Origin: Hordeum vulgare subsp. vulgare
Taxonomy: Eukaryota; Streptophyta; Magnoliopsida; Poales; Poaceae
DNA length: 64,000 bases
Assembly: GCF_904849725.1 (NCBI RefSeq)
Contig: NC_058520.1
Coordinates: 326,069,186-326,133,185, forward strand
Direction of reading: 5' to 3'
In this document: positions 11,789 to 21,448 of the stretch, in pieces
How positions within the stretch are numbered: position 1 is the stretch's first letter
Layout: the number at the start of each line of letters is the position of its first letter
Translations under genes and position numbers: made by a program
The notes under the pieces: model-generated
What the model was told of the DNA's origin: nothing
What the model saw: only the letters and a program-made list of their open reading frames with translations
The model's database searches: none

Positions 11789-11981
11789 TGCTACTGCAAC
11801 AAAAGATCTTCCAACGGCGCCAGAAACGTGCTGACGGGAGACTGTTTGTCTTGATACTCCTCAGCAACGGCACCAGGAATCCTTCTGCTACGGCTACACC
11901 TTAAGGGACTTCCTAGGCAAATATGCAAAGGATTTCCTGACTGGTCTATGCAAAAATTATAGATACGTTTGAGACGTATCA
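11789..11981 (-). repeat. E1 5' LTR, reduced to 193 bp by internal deletion
   Basis: It begins TGCTACTGCAACAAAAG and ends gagacgtatca, matching both ends of the 3' LTR. About 1.45 kb between 'gcaaaggatttcc' (ending 11937) and 'aaaaattatag' (starting 11952) is missing. The 14 bases at 11938-11951 have no counterpart in the other LTR and look like filler DNA. The promoter was lost with the deletion, so E1 can no longer be transcribed from its own 5' LTR. Confidence 0.85.
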
Positions 11982-11986
11982 GAGAC

Positions 11987-12770
11987 TACCCTGACTGCAC
12001 CACTATTGTCGGGTGTGTGCTATTGTTGGTTTCACCAACAATTCACAACCTCTAGGTGATGAAGATGCTGGTAGACACTTGGGTCGGCTTGAACTTGATC
12101 TCACCCGGTGTGATGAATAGGTTGCAGATCCCTAACACAGATCTAAAGCCAACAGAGACATTCCAAGGGGTCAACCGAGGAAGATGCCAACCCAAAGGGT
12201 AGATCACTCTACCAATGATGTTTGGCAGCGAGCTCAATTTTAGGATAGGGAGGATTGTCTTTGATGTTGCCAAGATACCGCTGTCTTATAATGGAATCTA
12301 TAGTCGCCCGGCATTGACGAACTTCATCGCAGCGTCCCACCACACATACAACACCTTGAAGATGCCAGGGTCGATCAGCATCATCACCATCCACAGTGAC
12401 AACAAAAGTGTTGTCCTCTGTGCTGACTAGATCTACCGAGAGGCAGTTGTAGCATCTGCCGACAAGGCACTTGCTCTTGCCGAAAAAGCTCCTAGGGGGA
12501 AGAAGAACAATAGTTCTAGCAAGACATGTGGGAAGGACTCTGGAAAGCACACCATAGAGTGTAGCATGCCCACTGGGGACTTCCCGAAGAGCTCCTCTGC
12601 GAGGAGCAACAATAGAAAAGTGACCATTCCTAAGACAAAGCAAGTAGCTGCATATGAGGATGGAGAGGTCGGCACTTTCACCATAAGTGCAACCCTCGAC
12701 AACAAATAGGAAAGTGCGCTCATATGCTTCCAGTGGGCGAATGTCGATGTGTTTGTGTGGCAACCATCTT
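11987..12770 (+). pseudogene. Element B protease and linker region
   Basis: The B frame resumes as 'DYPDCTTIVGC' and reaches the retropepsin region. Where relatives have the active site DGG, this copy reads 'MLVDTWVGLNLIS' (about 12066-12105), keeping the Asp but losing the following Gly residues. Further on 'PLSYNGIYSRPALTNF' (near 12280-12325) is the family's NGI-GRPAL block with G changed to S. A Lys/Ser-rich linker follows. Stops at 12428-12430 and 12707-12709 are TAG at family glutamine positions. The protein is inactive as encoded. Confidence 0.75.
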
Positions 12771-12829
12771 ACATCCTCGGTGTTCCCAGGGAGGTGATTG
12801 AGCACGACCTTGCCGTTGTCCCCACGCAC

Positions 12830-13560
12830 GTCCCATCAAGAAAAAGGTCAAGAAGCAAGCTATCGAGCGGAAAGAGATTACTGCTGAAGAAATCAAGAAG
12901 CTAGAACTGGCATGCTTGATCAGAGGTGTGATTCACCCAACCTGGTTGGCGAATCGAGTTGTAGTGCGAAAGGCAAACAAAAAGTGGAGGTTTTGTTTTG
13001 ACTTTACTCATATAAATAAAGCTTTACCAAAAGACCCCTTCCCCTTGTCGTGCAATTATCAAATAGTGGACTCCATTTCCTGTTGCAATCTGCTCTCTTT
13101 CCTTGATGCTTACTCTAGTTATCATCACATCTTCATGGCCAACGAAGACGAAGAGAAAACTGCATTCATTACTCCATGTGTAACATACTGCTTTAAGTTT
13201 ATGCCTTTCGGACAAAGGAGTGTTGGTTCACCATTTACAAGAGCCGCCATGATTGGTTTTGAGCCCTAGCTGCATAGAAATGCGGAAGCATACATGGATG
13301 ATATAGTCATCAAGGCCAATGACAAGGCTACACTAATCCAAGACTTAGAAGAGACATTCACAAACTTGCACAAGATCAGTTTGAAGCTTAACCCTGAGAA
13401 GTGCGTGTTTGGAGTCCCATCTGGTAATCTTCTCGGTTTCTTCGTGTCAGAGCGCGGGATTGAAGCCAACACCACCAAGATAGAAACAATCAAGCAGTTG
13501 GAGGTACCGAAGCGCATCAAGGATGTGCGCCGCTTGGAGGTTGCATAGCCACCCTGAGCA
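12830..13560 (+). pseudogene. pol: Element B reverse transcriptase
   Basis: RNA-dependent DNA polymerase of the Tat lineage. Fingers 'HPTWLANRVVVRKANKKWRF' (about 12930-12990), 'DFTHINKALPKDPFPL', then 'DAYSSYHHI' (about 13107) with the first catalytic Asp, 'AFITPCVTYCF', 'MPFGQRSVGSPF', and an intact YMDD box at 13291-13302 ('AYMDDIVIKA'). The thumb and connection part continues with 'LNPEKCVFGVPSG'. One stop at 13267-13269 is TAG for Gln, 21 bases before the YMDD box. Apart from that, the domain is nearly full length and all catalytic aspartates are present. Confidence 0.85.
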
Positions 13561-14223
13561 TGTTTATTTTTAAGTCTGCAGAAAATGCCTTGTCATTTTT
13601 TAATATCTTGAAAAAGTTAGGTCCAATGAAATGGACTCCAGAAGTGGAGACACCACTGCAAGATTTGAAAATTTTACCTGTCCTGAACGCCGGTACTAGT
13701 CGCACCTAAACCACAAGAGTCATTGTTGTTCTATTTGGCGGCAATGAATCAAGTGGTTAGTGATGCACTAGTGGTGGAGAGGGAAGTTAAGGACGAAGAG
13801 TAAACAACCCCTGAGTCGGCAACCGGCAAGCCAGATTTGACTTCGACAAGACAAGAAGTCGCCAACACAAATACTGTGCAACAAGCAAGTCAGCAAGTTG
13901 TGCAAAAGAAGAAGTTGGTGCAGCTCCGAGTCTATTTTTTCATCTCTCTTCTACATGGGGCTAGCTCAAGATTCTTTGGTGTAGAAAAGTTGATTTTTGG
14001 CCTCCTCATGGCCTCCCAGAATCTGCACTGTTACTTTCAAGCACACCACATCACCATCATCACTCGCTTTCCGTTGCAACACATCTTGATGAATCCAGAA
14101 GGCACCAACAAGATTGTTGAGTGGGTGTTGGAGCTTGCCAGCTTTGATTTAAGCTTTGAGAGAACAACAACCATTCAGAGCAGGGCTTCGGCAGAGTTCA
14201 TTGTAGAATGGACACAAAAGTAA
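13560..14223 (+). pseudogene. Element B RNase H (gypsy type)
   Basis: This would degrade the RNA strand during reverse transcription. Family phrases 'KWTPEVETPLQDLK' (near 13630), 'YFFISLLHGASSRFFGVEKLIFGLLMAS' in pieces (13930-14010), 'HHITIITRFPLQHIL' (14044-14090) and 'KIVEWVLELASFDLSFE' (14112-14160) occur in order on the plus strand. The 128-codon open stretch 13837-14223 covers the second half. The first half has stops and a frameshift near 13550-13700. Catalytic residues were not traced individually. Confidence 0.7.
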
Positions 14224-14860
14224 GATGAGGAAATTCTAGAAACAACCCTCCACGGCAAGGGAATACCACAAGAGTGGATTATGTACTTTGAAGGGCCTTT
14301 TCGTGACAAGGCGTCGGTGCCGGAGTGCTGCTTGTCGCACCCACCGGAGAGAGCCTCAAGTATGTAATCTAGATGCATTTTGCCAGTGAGGCATTGACAA
14401 ACAACACTACTAAATAAGAAGGACTCCTTACCGACCTATGAATTGTAGTTGACCTTTGCATCAGGAAGCTAATCGTCCGAGGAGATTCACACCTTGTTGT
14501 GTGTCAAGTAAACAAAGATTATCAAGGCCCTCTGATGGAAGCATACGTAGATGAAGTGATAAAGGTGGAAGAGCGTTTTGACGGTGTGCAAACAGAGAAA
14601 TTTATGCGTGCGAAAAACATCATTGGAGATGACTTTTTAAAAGAAACTGCTCAAAATCTTCTTGTGGAACCAGGAACTTTTGTACTTCAACTCACTCAAC
14701 CATCCGTCACACCATCAGTTAAGAAGTCAAAGAAAAGAAAGATCAATTCTGGTGACTACATCATGGCAGAGCTACCAGCCGCAGCCAAGAAGGTTGGTGG
14801 AAACAACAAAGTGCTTGTCGTAGAGCAACAAGCTCCTGTAGGCCCTATGTGCTACCATTA
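14224..14860 (+). pseudogene. Element B second, archaeal-type RNase H
   Basis: A duplicated RNase H between RNase H and integrase is diagnostic of the Tat lineage. It starts 'WIMYFEGPF' (14278-14304), where relatives have 'YFDG', so the first catalytic Asp is Glu here. After a frameshift 'GAGVLLVAPTGES' follows (about 14320-14355), then a TAG for Gln at 14370-14372, then 'KLIVRGDSHLVVCQVNKDYQ' (about 14465-14525) with the central Asp and 'FMRAKNIIGDDFLKE' near 14600 with the last. An open stretch runs from 14499 to 14861 through a Lys-rich tail. The domain is recognisable but frameshifted. Confidence 0.75.
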
Positions 14861-14999
14861 AAGCCTGCGCTCCCACAACAGAAGAGATGCCTTTAGTCCT
14901 TGTCATCGAGACACAAGCTCCTACATGGGCACAAAAAGTAGTCTGATATCTTTAGAGAGGAGAGCTTACCGAAGAACAAGAATAAGCTGAAAGAGTAGT

Positions 15000-16140
15000 C
15001 CGAGAGTCCAACATGTACCAATTTATGGACATCTCTCTGTACAAGTGAAGGCCAAATGGGGCGAAGTTGAAGTGCATTTCAAGGGCAGATGGATGGAATC
15101 TATTGGCAGAGATACATGAAGGGATATGTGATTCCCATATTGTGTATCATGCTCTTGTGGGCAAGGCCTTCCATCAAGATTTTTGCTGGGCGACAAACCT
15201 TCAAGATGCCTTGGCAGTGGTAACCACGTGTGAAGCATGTGAGTTCCACGTGAAGTAGATACATCAACCAGCACAGGTCCTTCATATTATACCACTCTCT
15301 TACCCCTTCTCAGTTTGGGGGTTCGACATTGTTTGCACTTTCCCCCGTGCTACCGGGGGCTTCAAATTCTTGTTCGTCACAATCGACAAGTTTACGAAGT
15401 GGACTGAGGTAGAACCAGTGAGAAAGGTGACGGTGCAAGTAGCCGTCAAGTTTTTCAATGGAATAGTTTGCCGTTTTGGTGTTCCAAATAGGATCATCAC
15501 TGATAACGGCACAAAGTTCACGAGCCGCATCTTCATGCAATATTACCAAGATATTGGCGTCTAGATTTGCTTTGCTTCTGTTGCTCACCCCAGGATCAAT
15601 GTCCAAGTGGATAGGGTGAATGATGAAGTGATGTGTGGCCTCAAGAGAAGCACTTTCGACAAGTTGCATAGTCAAGGAAGGCGTTGGATTGATGAGCTGT
15701 TGACGGTTCTTTGGTCACTCAGAACGACACCAAATCGAGCCGCCGGCAAGACACACTTATCCCTAGTGTGTGGTGTAGAGGAGGTGCTCCCCACATAACT
15801 CACATACAAGTCACTTCGACTGCAAGCCTTTGACCACCAACAACAAGAGCAACTGCGGCAAGATGATGCCACCCTCCTCGTGGCTAATCATCTTCAGGCT
15901 GCCCTATGTGTCGCTCGATACTAGCAAGCCTTGTGCCGCTATCACAACCACAAGGTGCATGCCAAAAACATTAAGGAAGCCGACCTTGTTCTTCATCGGA
16001 TCCAGTCCGCAAAGGGTTCAAAAAAGTTGACGCCAAACAGGGAAGGCCCTTACCGAGTGGTATGAGTCACTAGGCCTAGCGCGGTCTGCGTGAAGATCTA
16101 AGATGGCGCCCCGTACAAAACTCATGGAATATAGAACATC
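15000..16140 (+). pseudogene. Element B integrase
   Basis: Integrase inserts the cDNA. The N-terminal HHCC zinc finger is visible: 'HIVYH' (about 15135) and 'CEACEFH' (about 15228). The core begins 'WGFDIVCTFPRATGG' (15312-15358), has 'TDNGTKFTS' with the second Asp (about 15500-15525), and at 15610-15612 Asp replaces the catalytic Glu ('QVDRVN' instead of QVERAN). The C-terminal part continues to 'EGPYRVV' near 16045. Stops interrupt at 15256, 15562 and 15922 (the last is TAG for Gln). With a changed DDE triad and stops it is inactive as read. The end overlaps the antisense ORF region. Confidence 0.85.
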
Positions 16141-16410
16141 TTTGCAAGTTCTACCCATGAGGCGCGGTTGTCGGGCCTCCTGGAAATGCTGAAGTGTTGC
16201 GTGGCGGCCTCTAGAATCTTGTCGGCATACTCTGTTGCCTTCTTCTCGAGGGTGTTCTTGTACTTCTACTACAACTCCTGGATTTTCTTCTCTAGTTGAG
16301 TCTCGAGATTGGGCGTGAGGGAAGATTCCCGGGCAGATATTTCCTCTTCGTGGGAATCAAGTTGCACCTTGCACTCAATGAGTTCTGCATCGGCGACAGC
16401 AATGTTCTGG
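16130..16410 (-). pseudogene. Element B antisense ORF, C-terminal coiled-coil part
   Basis: Read on the minus strand from 16410 the frame gives 'NQNIAVADAELIECKVQL', 'HEEEISARESSLTPNLETQL', 'EKKIQEL', two adjacent TAG codons (16271-16266), then 'KYKNTLEKKATEYADKI'. The heptad pattern and charge make it a coiled coil. The double TAG replaces an expected Gln-Gln. It is cut by X at 16411 and resumes at 34683. Antisense 3' ORFs are known from Tat-lineage elements such as Grande; their function is not established. Confidence 0.65.
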
Positions 16411-16415
16411 TTAGC
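16411..16415. repeat. Left target-site copy of X (TTAGC)
   Basis: ttagc precedes TGCTACC at 16416; the partner tcagc is at 34678-34682 (4 of 5 match). The antisense ORF of B continues on both sides. Confidence 0.75.
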
Positions 16416-16940
16416 TGCTACCTCTTGAGCTTGCGTTGGTTTTTCCCTTGAAGAGGAAAGGGTGATGCAGCACAGTAGCAGTAAGTATTTCCTTCAATTT
16501 GAGAACCAAGGTATCAATCCAGTAGGAGTATCAAGACAAGTCACCAATGAACCTGTGCAAAAACAAACAAACATGCACCCAAAGCTATAAAGGGGTTGTC
16601 AATCCCTTCACGATTAATTAAAAGGTGAGATATGAAGGTGGAAAGTGCAACAAAGTAAAAGTGTAGAGCTGAAAATATGATGTGAAGTAGACTCGGGGGC
16701 CATAGTGTTCACTAGAGGCTTCTCTCATGATAGCAAGTATTACAGTGGGTGAACGAATTACTGTCGAGCAATTGATAGAACCGCGCAAAGTCATGATGAT
16801 ATCTAAGGCAATGATCATACATATAAGCATCACGTCCGAGACAAGTAGACCGATACTGTCTGCATCTACTACTATTACTCCACACATCGACTGCTATCCA
16901 GCATGCATCTAGTGTATTAAGTTCATAACAAACAGAGTAA
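16416..16940 (-). repeat. X 3' LTR, first 525 bp
   Basis: It matches 20967-21448 closely and stops at 'aacagagtaa', where Y begins with TGCTACGACC. The remainder of this LTR is not found to the right of Y, so it was deleted. Confidence 0.75.
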
Positions 16941-18405
16941 TGCTACGACCACAAAAGTCCTTCCCCGGAAACGGCGCCGGAAATTGTTCTTGCTACTTCT
17001 CAAACAACAACGCCAAAATTGACACGTTGACGGAGACTTGCTTGCATCGGTTTTTTCCTTTGAAGAGGAAAGGGTGATGCAGCACAAGAGCAGTATTTAT
17101 TTCCCTCAGTTTGAGAACCAAGGTATCAATCCAGTAGGAGAATCTTGTCAAGTCCAGAGTACCCAAACACAAAGAGCTTGCACCCAACGCTATAAAGGGG
17201 TTGTCAATCCCTTCAAGATTGATTGCAAAGTGAGATCGGAAGGCGGAAAGTGCAACGAAGAAAAAGTGTAAGGCTGAAAATATGGTGTGGAGTAGACCCG
17301 GGGGCCATAGTGTTCACAAGAGGATTATCTCAAATAGCAAATATTATGGTGGGTGAACTAATTACTCTCGAGCAATTGATAGAGCCGCAAAAAGTCATGA
17401 CGGTATCTAAGGCAATGATCATACATAAAGGCATCACGTCCAAGACAAGTTGACCGATACTTTTTGCATCTACTACTATGACTCCACACATCGACCGCTA
17501 TCCAGCATGCATCTAGTGTATTGAGTTCATGACGAACAGAGTAATGCCTTAAGCAAGGTGACATGATGTAGAGGGATAATCTCAAACCAATGATGAAAAC
17601 CCCATATTTTTACCCTTGATGGCAACAACACGATGCGTGCCTCGCCACACCTTCTGTCACTAGGTGAGGTCACTCCAGGGTATGAACCCAAAACCAAGCA
17701 CTTCTCCCATTGCAAGGATCATAGATCTAGTTGGCCAGACAAAACCCACAACTCGAAGAGAATTACTAGGATATGAAATCATGCATAAGAGAGATCAGAA
17801 GAAACTCAAATAAGATTCATAGATAATCTGATCATAAATCCACAATTCATCGGATCTCGACAAACACACCGCAAAAGAAGATTACATTGGATAGATCTCC
17901 ATGAAGATCATGGAGAACTTTGTATTGAAGATCCAAGAGAGAGAAGAAGCCATCTAGCTACTAGCTATGGACCCGTAGGTCTATGGTGAACTACTCACAC
18001 ATCATCGGAGAGGTCATGCTGTTGATGAAGAAGCCCTCCGTGTCCGAATCCCCCCTCCGGCAGGGCACCAGAACGTGCCCCAGATGGGATCTTGCGGAGA
18101 CGGGAGCTTGTGGAGGCGGAAAAGTACTTTCGATGATCTCTTGATTTTTTCTAGGATTTTAGGGAATTTATAGGCGAAAGACCTAGGGCAGAGGTGGCCC
18201 AGGGAGCCCACAAGCCAGGGAGGCGCGGGCCCCCCTGGCCGCGGCTAGGGGTCTTGTGGGGTCCCTACAGGCCCCCTGCCCTGATTCTCAGGCTTCCCGA
18301 TCTTTTTCTGTTTCGGAAAAAAATCTTTTTGGCAGTTTCATTCCGTTTGGACTCCGTTCAAAATCCTCCTCTGAAAGGGGTCAAAAACATGGAAAAAACA
18401 GGAAC
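16941..18405 (-). mobile_element. Element Y remnant: one LTR, right end deleted
   Basis: It starts TGCTACGACCACAAAAG with two PBS-like pieces (ccccggaaacggcgccgg near 16965 and caacaacgcca near 17006), then follows the family LTR through the TATA-like site (18161-18176) up to 'aacaggaact' at about 18406. There the LTR stops roughly 150 bases short of its expected end and continues as internal sequence of X ('catacttgttgcg'). The shared GAACT at 18402-18406 suggests a deletion between short direct repeats. No target-site partner survives. Confidence 0.65.
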
Positions 18406-18406
18406 T

Positions 18407-19926
18407 CATACTTGTTGCGAAAGTTTTTATTAGTAATCGAAACAAAGTGCTAAACGCATACTCCTAGGGGAAGGGTTGGTAGGTGTAAACCATCGCGCGA
18501 TCCCGACCGCCACACAAAGGATGACAATCAATAAATCAGTTATGCTCCGACTTCCTAACATAGCGGTTCACCATACGTGCATGCTACGGGAATCACTAAC
18601 TTCTACACAAGTATTTCTAGATTCACAACATCCTACTACCATAACTCTAATATTACCAAATCCACGTCTGAAAACTTAATTTTTAGGAATCAAACTTCTC
18701 TTACTAATCAATGCACTTGAATTATGGAAGTTTTTAGTGTATCCTCTGTGGATGCCTATCATCTTTAGGACTACTTTCATAGCACAAGACAATTACAAAG
18801 TTACTGAGAGAGAGCACTCTCAAAAAGATATAAGTGAAGATCGAGTGTTTTTATTTCTACAAAATATGAAACCACCGTGCTCTAAAAAGATTTAATTGAA
18901 GCACTAGAGCAAAATTATCTAGCTCAAAAGATATAAGTGAAGCTCATGGGAGCAAAATTTCCTAACTCAAAAGATATAAGTGAAGCTTAATGAGTATTCT
19001 AGCAAATTCACGATGAGTGCATGTCCCTCTCAAAAAGGTGTGCAGCAAGGATGATTGTGACACAACAAAAAGAAAACAAAATACTCCTATAATACATGAC
19101 GCTTCAAGCAAAACACATATCATGTGGTGAATAAAAATATAGCTCCAAGTAACGTTATCGATGGATTGAAGACGAAAGAGGGGATGCCTTCCCAGGGCAT
19201 CCCCAAGCTTAGGGTTTTTTGTGTCCTTGAATTTGGCTTGGGATGCCTTGGGCATCCCCAAGCTTAAGTTGTATCCACTCTTTATCCCATTGTCCATGAG
19301 AACATCACCCAAAACTTGAAAACTTCACAACACAAAACTTAAACAGAAACTCGTGCTATCATTAGCATAAGAAAACAAACTACCAACTCTTTAGGTACTG
19401 TAGTAAACTTGATTTCTATTTAGATTGATTTTAGATTACTGTATTCTCACTTTTCCATGGCTAGTACCCCCCGATACTATCCATAGTTTCATCAAAATAA
19501 GCAATCAACATAACAAAAACAGAATCTGTCAAAAAGAGAACAGTCTGTAGCAATCTGTACATTTCGTATACCTCTGGTATCCCAAAAATTCTAAAAAATT
19601 ATGAAAATTAGGGAAATTTTCATATCAACCAGCATCAACAAGAATCAACTCAAAACCTCTTTCTGGATAGGAATTAAAAATAATTTCGTGACCGCAAAGT
19701 TTCTGTCTTTTTCACCACGATCAAACAACCATCACCAAAACTAGTCATAAAGGTTCTCCTTGGCACAACACTAAAAGAAACATAAAAAGCAAAATCGTAA
19801 CACAATTATGATGGTGCAGACACAACAAAACAGAAAGCAAAAAGCAAAGATAAATTCATTGGGTTGCCTCCCAACAAGCGCTATTGTTTAACGCCCTTTA
19901 GATAGGCATAGATAATTCAATGATGC
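18407..19926 (-). other. X non-coding internal region
   Basis: It aligns with E1 (9480-10890) and Z (28370-29778), including the catccccaagctt blocks at 19198-19210 and 19253-19265 and the repeated 'agatataagtgaagc'. The part next to the polypurine tract is missing. There are no credible ORFs. Confidence 0.65.
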
Positions 19927-20674
19927 TCACACAAAAGACAAGAATTGAAGCACAACGAGACCATCATAAAGCATGTGAAAATCACATCTAAGTCTAACAT
20001 ACTTCCTATGCATATGAAGTTTATAGGAAAACAAATTGTCAAGACAACCAATACTGACCATATGCAAGGAAGAAGAAAGAGACAATAGCAATATCAACAT
20101 AATGAGAGGTGATTTAGTGATATGAAAGTTTCTACCACAATATTTTCCTCTCTCATAACAATTACATGTGGGATCATATTCAAATTCAACAATATAGCTA
20201 TCCCATAGGATATTCTTTTCATGATCCACATGCATGCAAAGTTGACGCTCTTGAAAAATAGTGGGATTATCATCAACTAAAGTCATGAATTCTCCAAACC
20301 CACTTTCAATATTATTGCAAATATTTTATTCACATGAGGCTTAAACAAATTTTCAAGATCATAAGAAAATAGATTACCCAATCATGATCGTTGCAACAAG
20401 TAGTGGACATAGCAAAACTTGCATCCCCATGCTTAGGGTTTTGCATATTTTTAGCATGATTGTCATTAATAGAATTCATAGTGAAACCATTGCAATCATG
20501 CTTTTCGTTCAAGGAGCCCTCGTGAATCACTTCATAAATTTATTCATCACAATTTTCAGATTCACGCATCCCAAGGAAAACTTCATAAAGATAGTCAAGT
20601 GCACTCAACTCACTAGCAATTGGTTCAACATAATTGGATCTCTTAAAGAGATTAGCAAGTGGATGAGGATCCAT
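19927..20674 (-). pseudogene. X unidentified ORF (about 245 codons, broken)
   Basis: It occupies the position of gag in sister elements but is a different protein. The minus-strand frame starts at ATG 20674 ('MDPHPLANLFKRSNY'), meets a TAA at 20540-20542, and continues in frame ('EVIHEGSLNEKHDCNGF', 'NSINDNHAKNMQNPKHGDA') to a stop at 20330. A second frame, open from 20286 to 19927, carries 'LVDDNPTIFQERQLCMHV', a stretch with four cysteines, and hydrophobic segments near its C-terminal half ('SPLIMLILLLSLSSSLHM'), possibly a membrane segment. I do not recognise a domain. No protease or polymerase motif is present. It is probably an accessory or captured ORF of a non-autonomous element. Confidence 0.5.
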
Positions 20675-20821
20675 ATCAATTGATTTTCAGCAAGCGAAGA
20701 TGCAAGCATATTGAAGGCACATAGCACACAAGCAAAGGAAAGGCAAATGAAAAAGGCAAATATATTTGTAAATGCAAGAGATGAGTTTGCGATAGTTACT
20801 TGGATAAGCTTCACTTAGAAT

Positions 20822-20966
20822 AGTCCCAGAGCCAGAAATTGACACGTTGACAGGAGACTATTCTTGACTTGATACTCCCTGGCAACGCCGCCAGAAATTG
20901 GCACGTTGACGGGAGACTATTCTTGACTTGATCCTCCTCCCCGGCAACGGGGCCAGAAATTCTTCT
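20822..20966 (-). repeat. X leader: tandem array of PBS-bearing units of about 60 bp
   Basis: The phrase gccagaaatt occurs at 20831, 20890 and 20952. Between copies lie near-identical spacers ('gacacgttgac.ggagactattcttgacttgat'). Each unit carries a version of the tRNA-Asp site: a partial one at 20822-20834, tccctggcaacgccgcca at 20876-20893, and tccccggcaacggggcca at 20938-20955. The last is nearest the LTR and is the likely working site. Confidence 0.8.
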
Positions 20967-21448
20967 TGCTACCTCTTGAGCTTGCGTTGATTTTCCCTTG
21001 AAGAGGAAAGGGTGATGCAGCATAGTAGCAGTAAGTATTTCCCTCAGTTTGAGAACCAAGGTATCAATCCAGTAGGAGTATCAATACAAGTCACCAATGT
21101 ACCTGCACAGAAACAAACAAACTTGCACCCACCGATATAAAGGGGTTGTCAATCCCTTCACGATTAATTGCAATGTGATATCTGAACGTGGAAAGTGCAA
21201 CAAAGTAAAAGTGTAGAGCTGAAAATATGATGTGAAGTAGACCTGGGGGCCATAGTGTTCACTAGAGGCTTCTCTCATGATAGCAAGTATTACGGTGGGT
21301 GAACGAATTACTGTCGAGCAATTGATAGAACCGTGCAAAGTCATGATGATATGTAAGGCAATGATCATACATATAGGCATCACGTCCGAGATAAGTAGAC
21401 CGATACTGTCTGCATCTACTACTATTACTCCACACATCGACCGCTATC
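20967..21448 (-). repeat. X 5' LTR, part 1 (interrupted by Z)
   Basis: It begins TGCTACCTCTTGAGC, directly following the PBS array, and ends 'ccgctatc' at the Z target site. It continues at 33645. Confidence 0.8.

Larger units (their letters stand above)
6621..11981 (-). mobile_element. Element E1: non-autonomous gypsy-type LTR element with short gag-like ORF
   Basis: The element runs right to left: truncated 5' LTR, primer binding site, one gag-like ORF, 2.6 kb of non-coding DNA, polypurine tract and full 3' LTR. No protease, RT, RNase H or integrase is visible, so its mobility would depend on proteins from another element. It sits inside the B protease region and is flanked by aagac/gagac. 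LTR and non-coding parts match X, Z, Y and N in this window. The LTR resembles abundant Triticeae families such as Sabrina, but the family name was not verified. Confidence 0.85.

Noticed and set aside
12209..12829. 206-aa minus-strand ORF
   Set aside because: Antisense shadow of the B protease and linker, whose plus-strand family motifs are clear.
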